Positions 24,923 to 33,304 of a stretch of DNA of 64,000 nt are shown here, piece after piece (the stretch's first letter is position 1; each line of letters begins with the position of its first letter). Location: contig NZ_SNZC01000002.1 in NCBI RefSeq assembly GCF_004363695.1, positions 496,001 to 560,000 of the forward strand, given 5' to 3'. The notes beneath the pieces are model-generated. The model searched no databases and was not told the origin of the DNA. It was given only the letters and a program-made list of their open reading frames with translations. The position numbers and the translations under genes were made by a program. The DNA is from Flavobacterium cheniae. Its GTDB lineage: Bacteria > Bacteroidota > Bacteroidia > Flavobacteriales > Flavobacteriaceae.

Positions 24923-25747
24923 ATGAAAAAATACTTTACCTTATTTATTTTTGCATTTTGCGCTTCAACATTTGGACAAGTGGGTGTTAATACTAACAAT
25001 CCTCAAGAAGAACTTCATGTTGGAGGAGCAAATTCGACAATCAGAATTGATGGATTAAACACCCCTAACAACGTTAACAACCTAGGAACAGCTTCATCAT
25101 CACCTGTTTACGTTGACGCTGATGGTGATTTGATTTTAGGAACTTTAGCAGACAATGTTGAAATACTTTTTGACTCGGAAAATTATTTAGTTGATGTTCA
25201 AGATCCAACATCTTTAATTAATCAAGTAGGTAGTGGTGCAGGATTTAGTCAAGGTGGAATTCCTATTGGAGGAACCGCTATTTCTTTTACCTTAACTAAA
25301 CCAGCAATTGTTGAGGTTAACTATTCTGTAAGCTGGAATGTTGGAAAAAATGTAACTGCAACATCAAGAATTGATGATTTTAGAGCTAGAATTGTTCAAA
25401 CCGCAATGTATTTCAGACAAAATAATTATTTAGGCCCAGCGGTTATTAACGATTATTATGGCAATCCAATTAATGGAGGACCATGGTGCATTACTAGTAA
25501 TTGCATGGAACTTGGAGGTTTATTAGCTATCAATGGACAGTTTTATAATAACATCATTGGTAACCAAGGAGAATGGAGAAACTACAGAAACACAGCATCT
25601 GATTATGTAGTTTTAGGACCAGGAACCTATACTCCTATGTTTGCCGCTCAATTAGCAGTTGGAAACACGGGTGGTACAGGAGCTGTAAAATTATATTTAG
25701 GTGTTGGAATGGATGAGGTTCAAATAGTTGCTTATTATTTTAACTAA
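24923..25747 (+). CDS. Secreted GxGxNPQxxLHV protein, cassette 1 type C
   Basis: The 274-residue protein has a signal peptide ending in TFGQ and the shared head (VGVNTNNPQEELHVGG, STIRIDGLN, PVYVDADGDLILG). The type C body contains FTLTKPAIVEVNYSVSWNV, a Cys pair in WCITSNCMELGG, and a Gly-rich end YVVLGPGTYTPMFAAQL, NTGGTGAVKLYLG, finishing IVAYYFN. The end is nearly repeated in the gene at 27401. A GC-rich hairpin terminator closes cassette 1 downstream. The role is unknown; a jelly-roll-like beta-sandwich is a guess from strand pattern. Confidence 0.8.
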   Translation: MKKYFTLFIFAFCASTFGQVGVNTNNPQEELHVGGANSTIRIDGLNTPNNVNNLGTASSSPVYVDADGDLILGTLADNVEILFDSENYLVDVQDPTSLINQVGSGAGFSQGGIPIGGTAISFTLTKPAIVEVNYSVSWNVGKNVTATSRIDDFRARIVQTAMYFRQNNYLGPAVINDYYGNPINGGPWCITSNCMELGGLLAINGQFYNNIIGNQGEWRNYRNTASDYVVLGPGTYTPMFAAQLAVGNTGGTGAVKLYLGVGMDEVQIVAYYFN

Positions 25748-25770
25748 CTTTATTAATATAAATAGTTTTT

Positions 25771-25812
25771 TGTCGGCAAAAATTGTATTTAAACGATTTT
25801 TGCCGACATTTT
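25771..25812 (+). terminator. Terminator between cassette copies
   Basis: A perfect 13-bp stem TGTCGGCAAAAAT / ATTTTTGCCGACA (25771-25783 with 25796-25808), 12-base loop, then TTTTA. It is GC-rich for this locus and separates the two cassettes into distinct transcripts. Confidence 0.75.
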
Positions 25813-25858
25813 ATTGATTATCAGAAAAATAATTAGATTTTTGACCAAAAGGTAGAGC

Positions 25859-26614
25859 ATGAAATCAAAAATTATTTTTCTGATAGTTTTTTTTATTGGG
25901 GTAAACTCAAAAGCGCAAGTTAGCGGTGTCGGTATCAATAAAGACAATCCACAACAAGCACTTCATTTAGGATCACAAACAGGAACTATTCGTGTAGATG
26001 GATTAAATTCAACTAATAATACATTTAATGGTGGAGGTGTTGATAAAACATATCCTGTCTATGTTGATCATAATGGTGATTTAACATTAAAAACCGCAGC
26101 ATATGACAACAGTGACGGAGACGATGCTTTTTTAACAGCTGCAATAAATGGCACTCTAACAATTTTAGCTGCAGATGTGCCTAATGATGGTTATGCAACT
26201 TCTGAAATAACTTCATTTGTTTTTACATTAACTAGACCTACAATCGTAGAAATAAAATATTCTATAAGTCTTGAAGTGTTTCAAAACAATCTTTTTACAA
26301 TAATTAAAGACCCATATGCAAGAAATATTACAAATTTCTTTACACTAAACACACCAGTTTTATTAGATACTACTAGAAGATATGGCGCTAGTTCAAAATG
26401 TTATTTCAATAGAAATGATGCAGCAACAAACCCTGCAGCAGCTCCTGATGGAGCAACAGGTTATATTTATAATTCTGGCACAACATATATTCCTTTGCCA
26501 GCAGGACTACACACGCTTCGCTTTTATGGAACTGCTTGCTCAGGAAGCGCTAATCGACCAACATTTGTAAGATTTGCTGGAGGCCCAGACTCAATATTTA
26601 TAAAACTATATTAA
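25859..26614 (+). CDS. Secreted GxGxNPQxxLHV protein, cassette 2 type A
   Basis: This 251-residue paralogue of the 23368 protein has a signal peptide ending in NSKAQ, the head GVGINKDNPQQALHLG, GTIRVDGLN, YPVYVDHNGDLTL, and a type A body with FTLTRPTIVEIKYSISLEV, RRYGASSKCYF and LPAGLHTLRFYGTACSG, ending in SIFIKLY. The order of landmarks matches cassette 1 type A throughout, with scattered substitutions and small indels, so the duplication is old. It has its own leader after the terminator at 25771. The type B copy starts 10 bases downstream. Confidence 0.8.
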   Translation: MKSKIIFLIVFFIGVNSKAQVSGVGINKDNPQQALHLGSQTGTIRVDGLNSTNNTFNGGGVDKTYPVYVDHNGDLTLKTAAYDNSDGDDAFLTAAINGTLTILAADVPNDGYATSEITSFVFTLTRPTIVEIKYSISLEVFQNNLFTIIKDPYARNITNFFTLNTPVLLDTTRRYGASSKCYFNRNDAATNPAAAPDGATGYIYNSGTTYIPLPAGLHTLRFYGTACSGSANRPTFVRFAGGPDSIFIKLY

Positions 26615-26624
26615 TTTTTATACT

Positions 26625-27392
26625 ATGAAAAAAAATATTATATATTTCTTTTTGTCATTTAGTTGTTTCTCGTTTTCACAAATTGGTATAGAAACTAATA
26701 ATCCACAACAAGACCTTCACATAGCTGGTGCAACTTCAACAATTCGTATTGAAAGTTTAAATAGTATTAATGAACCTGCATTAAATGATGGAACAAAACT
26801 TGCACCACTTTATGTAAATGCAAACGGCGATTTTACACTTGCACCTTCTGGTTTTACAACCGGTGGAGGTGTAGGAACCAACGCGCCATTAAACTTTTTA
26901 ATTAGCGTTCCTAATTTTGTGCCTAACGGACCATTTGGTGACGGTACAGTTGTAGCTAATGACATAACCGTTACAAGTGGTGTTGCTGAAATTGTTCAAG
27001 TTCCTTTTACAAGTCCACAAGATGCTTTAATAGAAGTGCGATATGCAATGACGATAGATCTTTCAGATCAATTTTTACCAGCACCTGCAGGATCAACTTT
27101 TAATGATATTTCAGCAAGAGCAGTTCGTTGTTATTTTTATATTGATTTAAATAGTGATGGATTGGATGCGGCCGAATTATCAAAAAAATATGGTTTACAT
27201 GGTGAAGCATATACTTCATTTGCCCAAGGTTCAATTGGATATGCATTTATTCACGGTGTTGGGTATGGAAACATCCCTGCAGGGAACCATAGATTAGTGT
27301 TTTATGGGGAAACACAAGACGGAAACAACAGGGATACCTATGTAGGATTTGGTGGATCATCAGATTATTTAAAAATTAGAATCTATAATTAA
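26625..27392 (+). CDS. Secreted GxGxNPQxxLHV protein, cassette 2 type B
   Basis: The 255-residue paralogue of the 24129 protein has a signal peptide ending in FSFSQ, the head IGIETNNPQQDLHIAG, STIRIESLN, LYVNANGDFTLAP and a type B body. It keeps the acidic loop (DLNSDGLDAAE), the KYGLHGEAY segment, GYGNIPAGNHRLVFYGE, and the C-terminus YLKIRIYN. Conservation of the loop between the two B copies suggests it matters, perhaps for calcium binding. The type C copy starts 8 bases downstream. Function unknown. Confidence 0.8.
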   Translation: MKKNIIYFFLSFSCFSFSQIGIETNNPQQDLHIAGATSTIRIESLNSINEPALNDGTKLAPLYVNANGDFTLAPSGFTTGGGVGTNAPLNFLISVPNFVPNGPFGDGTVVANDITVTSGVAEIVQVPFTSPQDALIEVRYAMTIDLSDQFLPAPAGSTFNDISARAVRCYFYIDLNSDGLDAAELSKKYGLHGEAYTSFAQGSIGYAFIHGVGYGNIPAGNHRLVFYGETQDGNNRDTYVGFGGSSDYLKIRIYN

Positions 27393-27400
27393 ATTATACT

Positions 27401-28222
27401 ATGAAAAACATTTTAACATCTATATTTTTATTGTTTGCTTTTTTAGTATTTGGTCAAGTAGGAATTAAAACCACGACACCTTTAGAAGAATTACATATTG
27501 CTGGACCAACTTCAAATATTAGAATTGAAGGTCTTAATGCTACTAATAATGTTTTAAATCTTGGAAATAAAGAGAATACTCGTGTTTTTGTTGATACAGA
27601 TGGAGACTTAGTTTTAAGTACAATACCTACAAATATTGGAGTGCTATTCAATCCAGCAAACTATTTATCTGATCCATTAGATACTGGTGGTGCTGATGCA
27701 AATGTAATTAATCAAACTGGTGTTGGATCTGGATATGCTCAAGGTGGTTGGCCAAGAGTTACTGGTCCAGGAAGTTCAACTTTCACCCTTACAAGACCTG
27801 CAATTGTCGAAATAAATTACTCCCTTTCTTACGAAATTTTTAAATCTGGCATTCCAATTGATGACAACCATGCGCGTACTGCTCAATTTTTTATTTACTT
27901 ACGTAATGGCGGTCCAGCAGGAGCTATTATAACTACAGATTATAATGGAGATCCTGTGAATTTTGGTGGAAACCCAGGTGCATTAGGTTATAGTGGTAAT
28001 TTTTATACTAACGGAAGTTCTTTAGGAGCTGGCGGTGGAGAAGGCACAGGAAAAGAGTTCTACGCAACAGGACATGACTATATTGTATTAGGGCCAGGAA
28101 CTTATACACCAATGTTTTCAGGAATACTTTTTGTTGCAAATACAGGTGGTACAGGAGCTGTAAAAATGCAAATTGGGGGCGGAGACGATGAAGTTATTAT
28201 TGTAGCTCATTATTACAACTAA
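27401..28222 (+). CDS. Secreted GxGxNPQxxLHV protein, cassette 2 type C
   Basis: The 273-residue paralogue of the 24923 protein has a signal peptide ending in VFGQ, the head VGIKTTTPLEELHIAG, SNIRIEGLN, RVFVDTDGDLVLS and a type C body. It contains FTLTRPAIVEINYSLSYEI, a Gly-rich central part without the WCITSNC Cys pair of its partner, and YIVLGPGTYTPMFSGIL, NTGGTGAVKMQIG, ending IVAHYYN. It closes the array before a bidirectional terminator facing the AraC-type regulator. Export is predicted; function unknown. Confidence 0.8.
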   Translation: MKNILTSIFLLFAFLVFGQVGIKTTTPLEELHIAGPTSNIRIEGLNATNNVLNLGNKENTRVFVDTDGDLVLSTIPTNIGVLFNPANYLSDPLDTGGADANVINQTGVGSGYAQGGWPRVTGPGSSTFTLTRPAIVEINYSLSYEIFKSGIPIDDNHARTAQFFIYLRNGGPAGAIITTDYNGDPVNFGGNPGALGYSGNFYTNGSSLGAGGGEGTGKEFYATGHDYIVLGPGTYTPMFSGILFVANTGGTGAVKMQIGGGDDEVIIVAHYYN

Positions 28223-28235
28223 ACAAAATAAAAGC

Positions 28236-28265
28236 AAAAAAGAGCCAAAAGGCTCTTTTTTTTTA
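28236..28265. terminator. Bidirectional terminator between the cassette array and the araC-type gene
   Basis: An 11-bp stem AAAAAAGAGCC / GGCTCTTTTTT (28236-28246 with 28251-28261), AAAA loop, with T runs on both strands. Confidence 0.9.
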
Positions 28266-29135
28266 TATACTAGAATTTATAGACATTAAATACTTTTTTG
28301 GAGTTGTACCAAATTTTTTCTTGAAAGCGGCTATAAAATGACTTCCTGTACTATAACCAATTTTCAAACCTACTTCATTTACATTATACGAACCACTATC
28401 TAATAATTGACGTGCGTAATCCATTTTGTAATCAAATAAAAATCCATAAACGGTATCGCCATAAATTTGCTTGAAACCCATTTTTAACTTCTTAAGATTT
28501 AAACCCACTTGGTCAGCCAATTCTTGAAGTCCAGGAGGCTCTGCCATGTTATTCAAAATAATATCTTTTGCCTTTCTTATTTTTAAAACATTTTCTTCAT
28601 CAATTAGAAACGGACATTGTTCAGCATTTGGATCTTCTGAACGGTTAAAATACAAACTGAGTAATTCATATCCTTTACCCTTGTAATATAAATTTTTGAT
28701 GAATGAATTCAAATTATAATGAAAAATTTGACTCAATACAATTGACATCGAAGGACTAATATCATTTTCTTTATAATATTTCTTATCCTTGTTTTCATCA
28801 CTTAAAAAAGGGATGTTTTCTGCTTCTGAAGAAAACAAACCGTGAAATTTTTTTATAGAAACAATAATAGAAATCACCCAAGTATTGGGAGCTAATTCCA
28901 AATGAATAGGCAATTCTTTTTGTGGATTATAAAACAAAAGAGACTTTTCTTCTTTTAAATCTAAAGCATAATTTCCCTGATTAAAAATAAATTTTCCTTT
29001 TCCTTTAATTCCAAAATGAAACTGTATAAGACCCTGACTTACAGGTCTTTCAATTTTAATTGTTTCATTACTATCATTCTGAAAACGCAATAAAATAAAT
29101 TCATTTTCAATTTTTATTTCTTCTAAAGAACCCAT
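28263..29135 (-). CDS. AraC-family regulator, PchR-like
   Basis: The 290-residue protein has an N-terminal ligand-sensing half and a C-terminal AraC DNA-binding domain with two helix-turn-helix units: LQELADQVGLNLKKLKMGFK and NVNEVGLKIGYSTGSHF, followed by FKKKFGTTPKKY. The wording of this domain resembles PchR-type regulators, which sense siderophores or iron status. It is divergent to hemA, with 230 bases between, and is therefore a candidate regulator of heme genes or of the cassette array it faces. The effector is unknown. Confidence 0.88.
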   Translation of the reverse strand: MGSLEEIKIENEFILLRFQNDSNETIKIERPVSQGLIQFHFGIKGKGKFIFNQGNYALDLKEEKSLLFYNPQKELPIHLELAPNTWVISIIVSIKKFHGLFSSEAENIPFLSDENKDKKYYKENDISPSMSIVLSQIFHYNLNSFIKNLYYKGKGYELLSLYFNRSEDPNAEQCPFLIDEENVLKIRKAKDIILNNMAEPPGLQELADQVGLNLKKLKMGFKQIYGDTVYGFLFDYKMDYARQLLDSGSYNVNEVGLKIGYSTGSHFIAAFKKKFGTTPKKYLMSINSSI

Positions 29136-29306
29136 AGCGATATTTTTTCGTATATACTTTTAATCAACTAACAAAATATTATTTAGAATTATTCTACATA
29201 AAGCAATTGTTAGCCCTTGAATACATTACAAATTTAGTAGAAATAATAGTAAAAAGATAATATTAGCTTAAAATATCTTTAAGCGACACAAAAAGTCCTT
29301 TGAGCG

Positions 29307-29338
29307 TTGTTTTTATAAAAAGGTAAAATATATTTTTG
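29307..29338 (+). promoter_or_regulatory. hemA operon promoter
   Basis: TTG (29307-29309), 21-base spacer, TATTTTTG (29331-29338), leading to a leader of about 20 nucleotides before the ATG at 29366. The remaining part of the 29136-29365 gap is AT-rich and could hold an AraC-type operator, but none is clear. Confidence 0.65.
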
Positions 29339-29365
29339 TTAAACTTTTAGGAAAGAGTACATATT

Positions 29366-30622
29366 ATGGAAAACAATACATTCGCAAAGCATCCAACTTT
29401 CTACGCCATAGGCTTAAGTTATAAGAAAGCTGATGCTGAAATGAGAGGAAAATTTAGCTTGGACGAACAAGCTAAAATCAGCTTATTGAATCAAGCCAAG
29501 GCAGAAGGTATTGATAACCTAATTGTAACCTCAACTTGCAATCGTACTGAAATTTATGGTTTTGCTCAACACCCTTTTCAATTAATTAAATTATTATGCG
29601 AAAACAGTCAGGGAACAGTTGAAGATTTTCAAAAAGTAGCTTTTGTATACAAAAATAGTGAAGCTATTTCACATATGTTTCGTGTAGGTACTGGTCTAGA
29701 CAGTCAAATTTTAGGTGACTTTGAAATCATTAGTCAATTAAAAAATGCCTTCGTAAAAAGTAAAGAGCTTGATTTAGCAAATGCTTTTTTAGAAAGATTA
29801 GTGAATGCGGTTATTCAAGCAAGCAAGAAAATAAAAAATGAAACTGAAATATCATCTGGAGCAACATCGGTATCATTTGCTTCGGTTCAATACATTTTTA
29901 AAAACGTAGAAGATATTGCTTCGAAAAATATTTTACTTTTTGGAACAGGAAAAATCGGAAGAAATACTTGTGAAAACTTAGTAAAACACACGAAACACGA
30001 GCAAATCACATTAATAAACAGAACCAAAGAGAAAGCTGAAAAATTAGCTAGAAAACTACATGTTATAGTTAAGGATTATGCTGATTTGCAGTTAGAACTT
30101 CAAAAAGCAGATGTCGTAGTTGTGGCTACTGGTGCTCAAAATCCAACAGTTGACAAAGCCATTTTAAATCTGAAAAAACCTTTACTAATTTTAGATTTAT
30201 CGATTCCGAAAAACGTGAACGAAAATGTAAAAGACATTGAAGGAGTTACTTTAGTTCACATGGATGAACTTTCGCAAATTACAGATGAAACTTTAGAAAA
30301 CAGAAAAAAACATATTCCTGCTGCTGAAGCTATTATCGATGAAATTAAAGACGAATTTATTGCATGGACAAAGCAACGTAAATTTGCACCAACCATACAT
30401 GCTTTAAAAGCAAAATTGAATACAATTAAAGAAGGAGAATTAAATTTCCAACGAAAAAAACTAGCTAATTTTGACGAAGAACAAGCCGAATTAATTACCG
30501 CTAGAATAATTCAAAAAATCACCAATCATTTTGCCAATCATTTAAAAGATGATGAAACAATGGTGGATGAAAGTATTGAATGGATTGAAAAAATTTTCCA
30601 ATTAGAAACGGTTGCAAAATAA
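29366..30622 (+). CDS. hemA: Glutamyl-tRNA reductase
   Basis: The 418-residue enzyme reduces glutamyl-tRNA to glutamate-1-semialdehyde, the first committed step of the C5 heme pathway. The catalytic Cys58 lies in TSTCNRTEIYG, the NADPH-binding region reads LLFGTGKIGRNTCENL, and a C-terminal dimerisation helix follows. Length matches the family. It heads a long rightward operon; its stop overlaps the start of hemC (TAATG). hemL, the next step, is not in the window. Confidence 0.96.
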   Translation: MENNTFAKHPTFYAIGLSYKKADAEMRGKFSLDEQAKISLLNQAKAEGIDNLIVTSTCNRTEIYGFAQHPFQLIKLLCENSQGTVEDFQKVAFVYKNSEAISHMFRVGTGLDSQILGDFEIISQLKNAFVKSKELDLANAFLERLVNAVIQASKKIKNETEISSGATSVSFASVQYIFKNVEDIASKNILLFGTGKIGRNTCENLVKHTKHEQITLINRTKEKAEKLARKLHVIVKDYADLQLELQKADVVVVATGAQNPTVDKAILNLKKPLLILDLSIPKNVNENVKDIEGVTLVHMDELSQITDETLENRKKHIPAAEAIIDEIKDEFIAWTKQRKFAPTIHALKAKLNTIKEGELNFQRKKLANFDEEQAELITARIIQKITNHFANHLKDDETMVDESIEWIEKIFQLETVAK

Positions 30623-31539
30623 TGAGCAAAACAATCCGAATAGGAACTCGTGATAGCGAATTAGCCCTTTGGCAAGCACACACAGTACAAAAAAAACTAA
30701 ATGATTTAGGTTATAAAACCGAAATTACAGCAGTTAAATCGCAAGGAGATATCATTCTTGACAAACCACTTTACGAATTAGGAATCACTGGAATTTTTAC
30801 CAAAACTTTAGATATTGCCATGTTAAATGGACAAGTAGATATTGCAGTGCATTCTATGAAAGATGTGCCAACCGCTTTACCTATCGGAATTGTGCAAGCA
30901 GCAGTTTTAGAACGCGCCAACACACTTGATATTTTAGTTCACAAAGGCAATTTAGAATTTTTAAATTCAGCTGGAACTATTGCTACTGGAAGCTTACGTA
31001 GACAAGCGCAATGGTTGAATAAATATCCAAATCACAATGTGGTAGATTTACGTGGAAATGTAAATACGCGTATGCAAAAACTTCATGATAACGATTGGAG
31101 CGGAGCTGTTTTTGCAGCTGCAGGATTAGAACGCATTAACTTAAAACCAGAAAATTATATCGATTTAGATTGGATGGTTCCGGCACCAGCGCAAGGCGCA
31201 ATGGTTGTGGTGGCAATGGAAAAAGATGATTTTTGCAGAGAAGCATTAGCCAAACTAAATCACTCAGAAACAGAAATTTGTACACATATTGAACGTGAAT
31301 TCTTAAAAACACTAGAAGGTGGTTGTACAGCTCCAATTGGTGCTTTGGCAACATTTACCTCAGATAAAATTAATTTTGAAGGCGTTTTGTTCTCTTTAGA
31401 CGGAAAAGAAAAACACACAATCAAAAAAAGTTGTACTTTTGATTCTTATAAAAACTTCGGAAAAAATTGTGCCGAAGAAATTTTAAACAGCGGCGGAAGT
31501 GCTTTAATGGAAAGTATTCGTCGTGATTTAAAAAAGTAA
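30622..31539 (+). CDS. hemC: Hydroxymethylbilane synthase (porphobilinogen deaminase)
   Basis: The 305-residue enzyme polymerises four porphobilinogens. It shows IRIGTRDSELALWQA at the N-terminus, the VHSMKDVPT motif, RGNVNTRMQKL, and the dipyrromethane-cofactor Cys in EGGCTAPIGALA. Its ATG overlaps the hemA stop, giving translational coupling. The next gene in the operon is a potassium transporter, with a 12-base gap. Confidence 0.96.
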   Translation: MSKTIRIGTRDSELALWQAHTVQKKLNDLGYKTEITAVKSQGDIILDKPLYELGITGIFTKTLDIAMLNGQVDIAVHSMKDVPTALPIGIVQAAVLERANTLDILVHKGNLEFLNSAGTIATGSLRRQAQWLNKYPNHNVVDLRGNVNTRMQKLHDNDWSGAVFAAAGLERINLKPENYIDLDWMVPAPAQGAMVVVAMEKDDFCREALAKLNHSETEICTHIEREFLKTLEGGCTAPIGALATFTSDKINFEGVLFSLDGKEKHTIKKSCTFDSYKNFGKNCAEEILNSGGSALMESIRRDLKK

Positions 31540-31551
31540 TTTTATTCCAAA

Positions 31552-33294
31552 ATGGAGAAAGAATCGTTACTCAATTATTTATATCGCTTTTTTGATATTA
31601 TCGTATTACTTTTTATAGTTTTTGACTTTGGATATGACTTCGAAGAAAACTACAATTCACCTCACGTTATTGGTTTAATACTCCTTTCTATTGGATTATT
31701 AGCCTTTAATTCATTTAAGTTTTTTACTTACAAGTATAAGAGTAATAAAAAAGTAGCCCTTGTAAATATGGTGTTACTAACCGGGATAATGATTACTTGT
31801 GTAATCATATCATTACTAAACTTTGAATTCCCAACAGATTATATTTTGCAAAAAATAAAGCCTCTATTAGAAGGAGGTTTGATCTTTTATTTTCTCCTTA
31901 GACTACTTGTGTTGGTGCGCCATATCTATGATATTTATTTCAATCCCGCAATTGTCTTTGTAGGAAGTTTTATGATTTTAGCATTAACAGGAGGATTTTT
32001 ATTAATGTTACCAAGTGCCACAACAAACGGAATCACATTTACTAATGCGCTTTTCACTTCTACAAGTGCTGTTTGTGTTACTGGCTTAGCAGTTGTTGAT
32101 ACTTCAACGGCTTTCACTGTAGTGGGACAATCCATTATTTTAGTTTTAATTCAATTAGGTGGAATCGGAATTTTAACCTTTACCTCTTTCTTTGCTTTCT
32201 TTTTTAGAGGTAGCTCTTCGTTTAAAGAAGGATTAAATACAAAAGATTTTATTGCACACGAAGGCATGAGGGATGTTTTTAGAGCTGCTCTTAATGTTGT
32301 TATTTTTACTTTGGCTGTGGAAGCTATCGGTGCCATCTTTGTTTATTCGTCTATTGCAGATAACAATGCTATTGACAATAAATTCTTCTTTGCAATATTC
32401 CACTCTATTTCAGCTTTTTGTAATGCTGGATTTTCTATTTTATCAGCTGGTTTGTATGATGAAGCTATCCGTTTTGACTATTTCTTACAATGGATTATTA
32501 TGACATTAATTGTATTAGGAGGTTTAGGTCACAACATTGTATTTAATTTTTATCAAAAAATAAGAACTTATGTGTTAGAACTTTTTGACAAAACTATTAT
32601 TCATAAAAAAGTTCGAATCATCACTTTAAATACTCAAATTGTAATTTACACTACTTTAGTATTGTTAATCGGTGGTTTTATCTTCTTATTTATTTCAGAA
32701 TACAACAACACCTTATTAGAGCACGATAGCATTTTTGGAAAAATCACAGCGGCTTCATTTAATTCGGTAACACCAAGAACTGCCGGATTTAATGCAGTAG
32801 ATTTTACTAAAATGAATGTTCCTTCTTTGTTGTTTGTCATATTCTTAATGTGGATTGGTGGATCTCCAGCTTCTACAGCCGGTGGTATCAAAACAAGTAC
32901 GTTTGCATTAGCTACTTTAAATATTTTTGCCGTAGCAACAGGAAAAAGTAGAATTCAACTATTTGGAAGAAGAATTTCTTCGGAATCTACTTCACGTGCT
33001 TTTGCCATTTTATGTATCTCTTTAATTACAATAGGAATTTCAATTGTTGCAATGTTGATTTTTGAACCAAAAGGAACACCTTTATTAACCGTTGCCTTTG
33101 AATGTTTTTCAGCATATAGTACCGTTGGATTAAGTTTAAATTATACACCAACAGTAACTGAACCAAGTAAATATGTTTTAATTGCTTGTATGTTTATTGG
33201 TCGAATTGGAATGCTCAACTTAATGGTTGGATTATTACGAAGATTGAATCATCAATTCTACGAATATCCAAAAGAAAATATATTAATTAACTAA
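31552..33294 (+). CDS. Trk/Ktr-type potassium channel subunit
   Basis: The 580-residue polytopic membrane protein belongs to the TrkH/KtrB superfamily. Pore-loop segments with the typical Ser/Thr-x-Gly pattern are visible: TSTSAVCVTGLAVVDT, HSISAFCNAGFSI, TPRTAGFNAVDF and FSAYSTVGLSLN, corresponding to the four MPM repeats. An extra N-terminal region with about four helices precedes them. It imports K+ or Na+/K+ with its RCK partner encoded 10 bases downstream. It is inside the heme operon, between hemC and hemD. Confidence 0.93.
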   Translation: MEKESLLNYLYRFFDIIVLLFIVFDFGYDFEENYNSPHVIGLILLSIGLLAFNSFKFFTYKYKSNKKVALVNMVLLTGIMITCVIISLLNFEFPTDYILQKIKPLLEGGLIFYFLLRLLVLVRHIYDIYFNPAIVFVGSFMILALTGGFLLMLPSATTNGITFTNALFTSTSAVCVTGLAVVDTSTAFTVVGQSIILVLIQLGGIGILTFTSFFAFFFRGSSSFKEGLNTKDFIAHEGMRDVFRAALNVVIFTLAVEAIGAIFVYSSIADNNAIDNKFFFAIFHSISAFCNAGFSILSAGLYDEAIRFDYFLQWIIMTLIVLGGLGHNIVFNFYQKIRTYVLELFDKTIIHKKVRIITLNTQIVIYTTLVLLIGGFIFLFISEYNNTLLEHDSIFGKITAASFNSVTPRTAGFNAVDFTKMNVPSLLFVIFLMWIGGSPASTAGGIKTSTFALATLNIFAVATGKSRIQLFGRRISSESTSRAFAILCISLITIGISIVAMLIFEPKGTPLLTVAFECFSAYSTVGLSLNYTPTVTEPSKYVLIACMFIGRIGMLNLMVGLLRRLNHQFYEYPKENILIN

Positions 33295-33304
33295 TCTACC
33301 AAAA

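Noticed and set aside
23368-28222. Cassette array as a CRISPR, phage tail or insertion-sequence cargo
   Set aside because: No short regularly spaced repeats, no transposase or integrase, no structural phage genes and no terminal inverted repeats were seen; the units are full genes with signal peptides.
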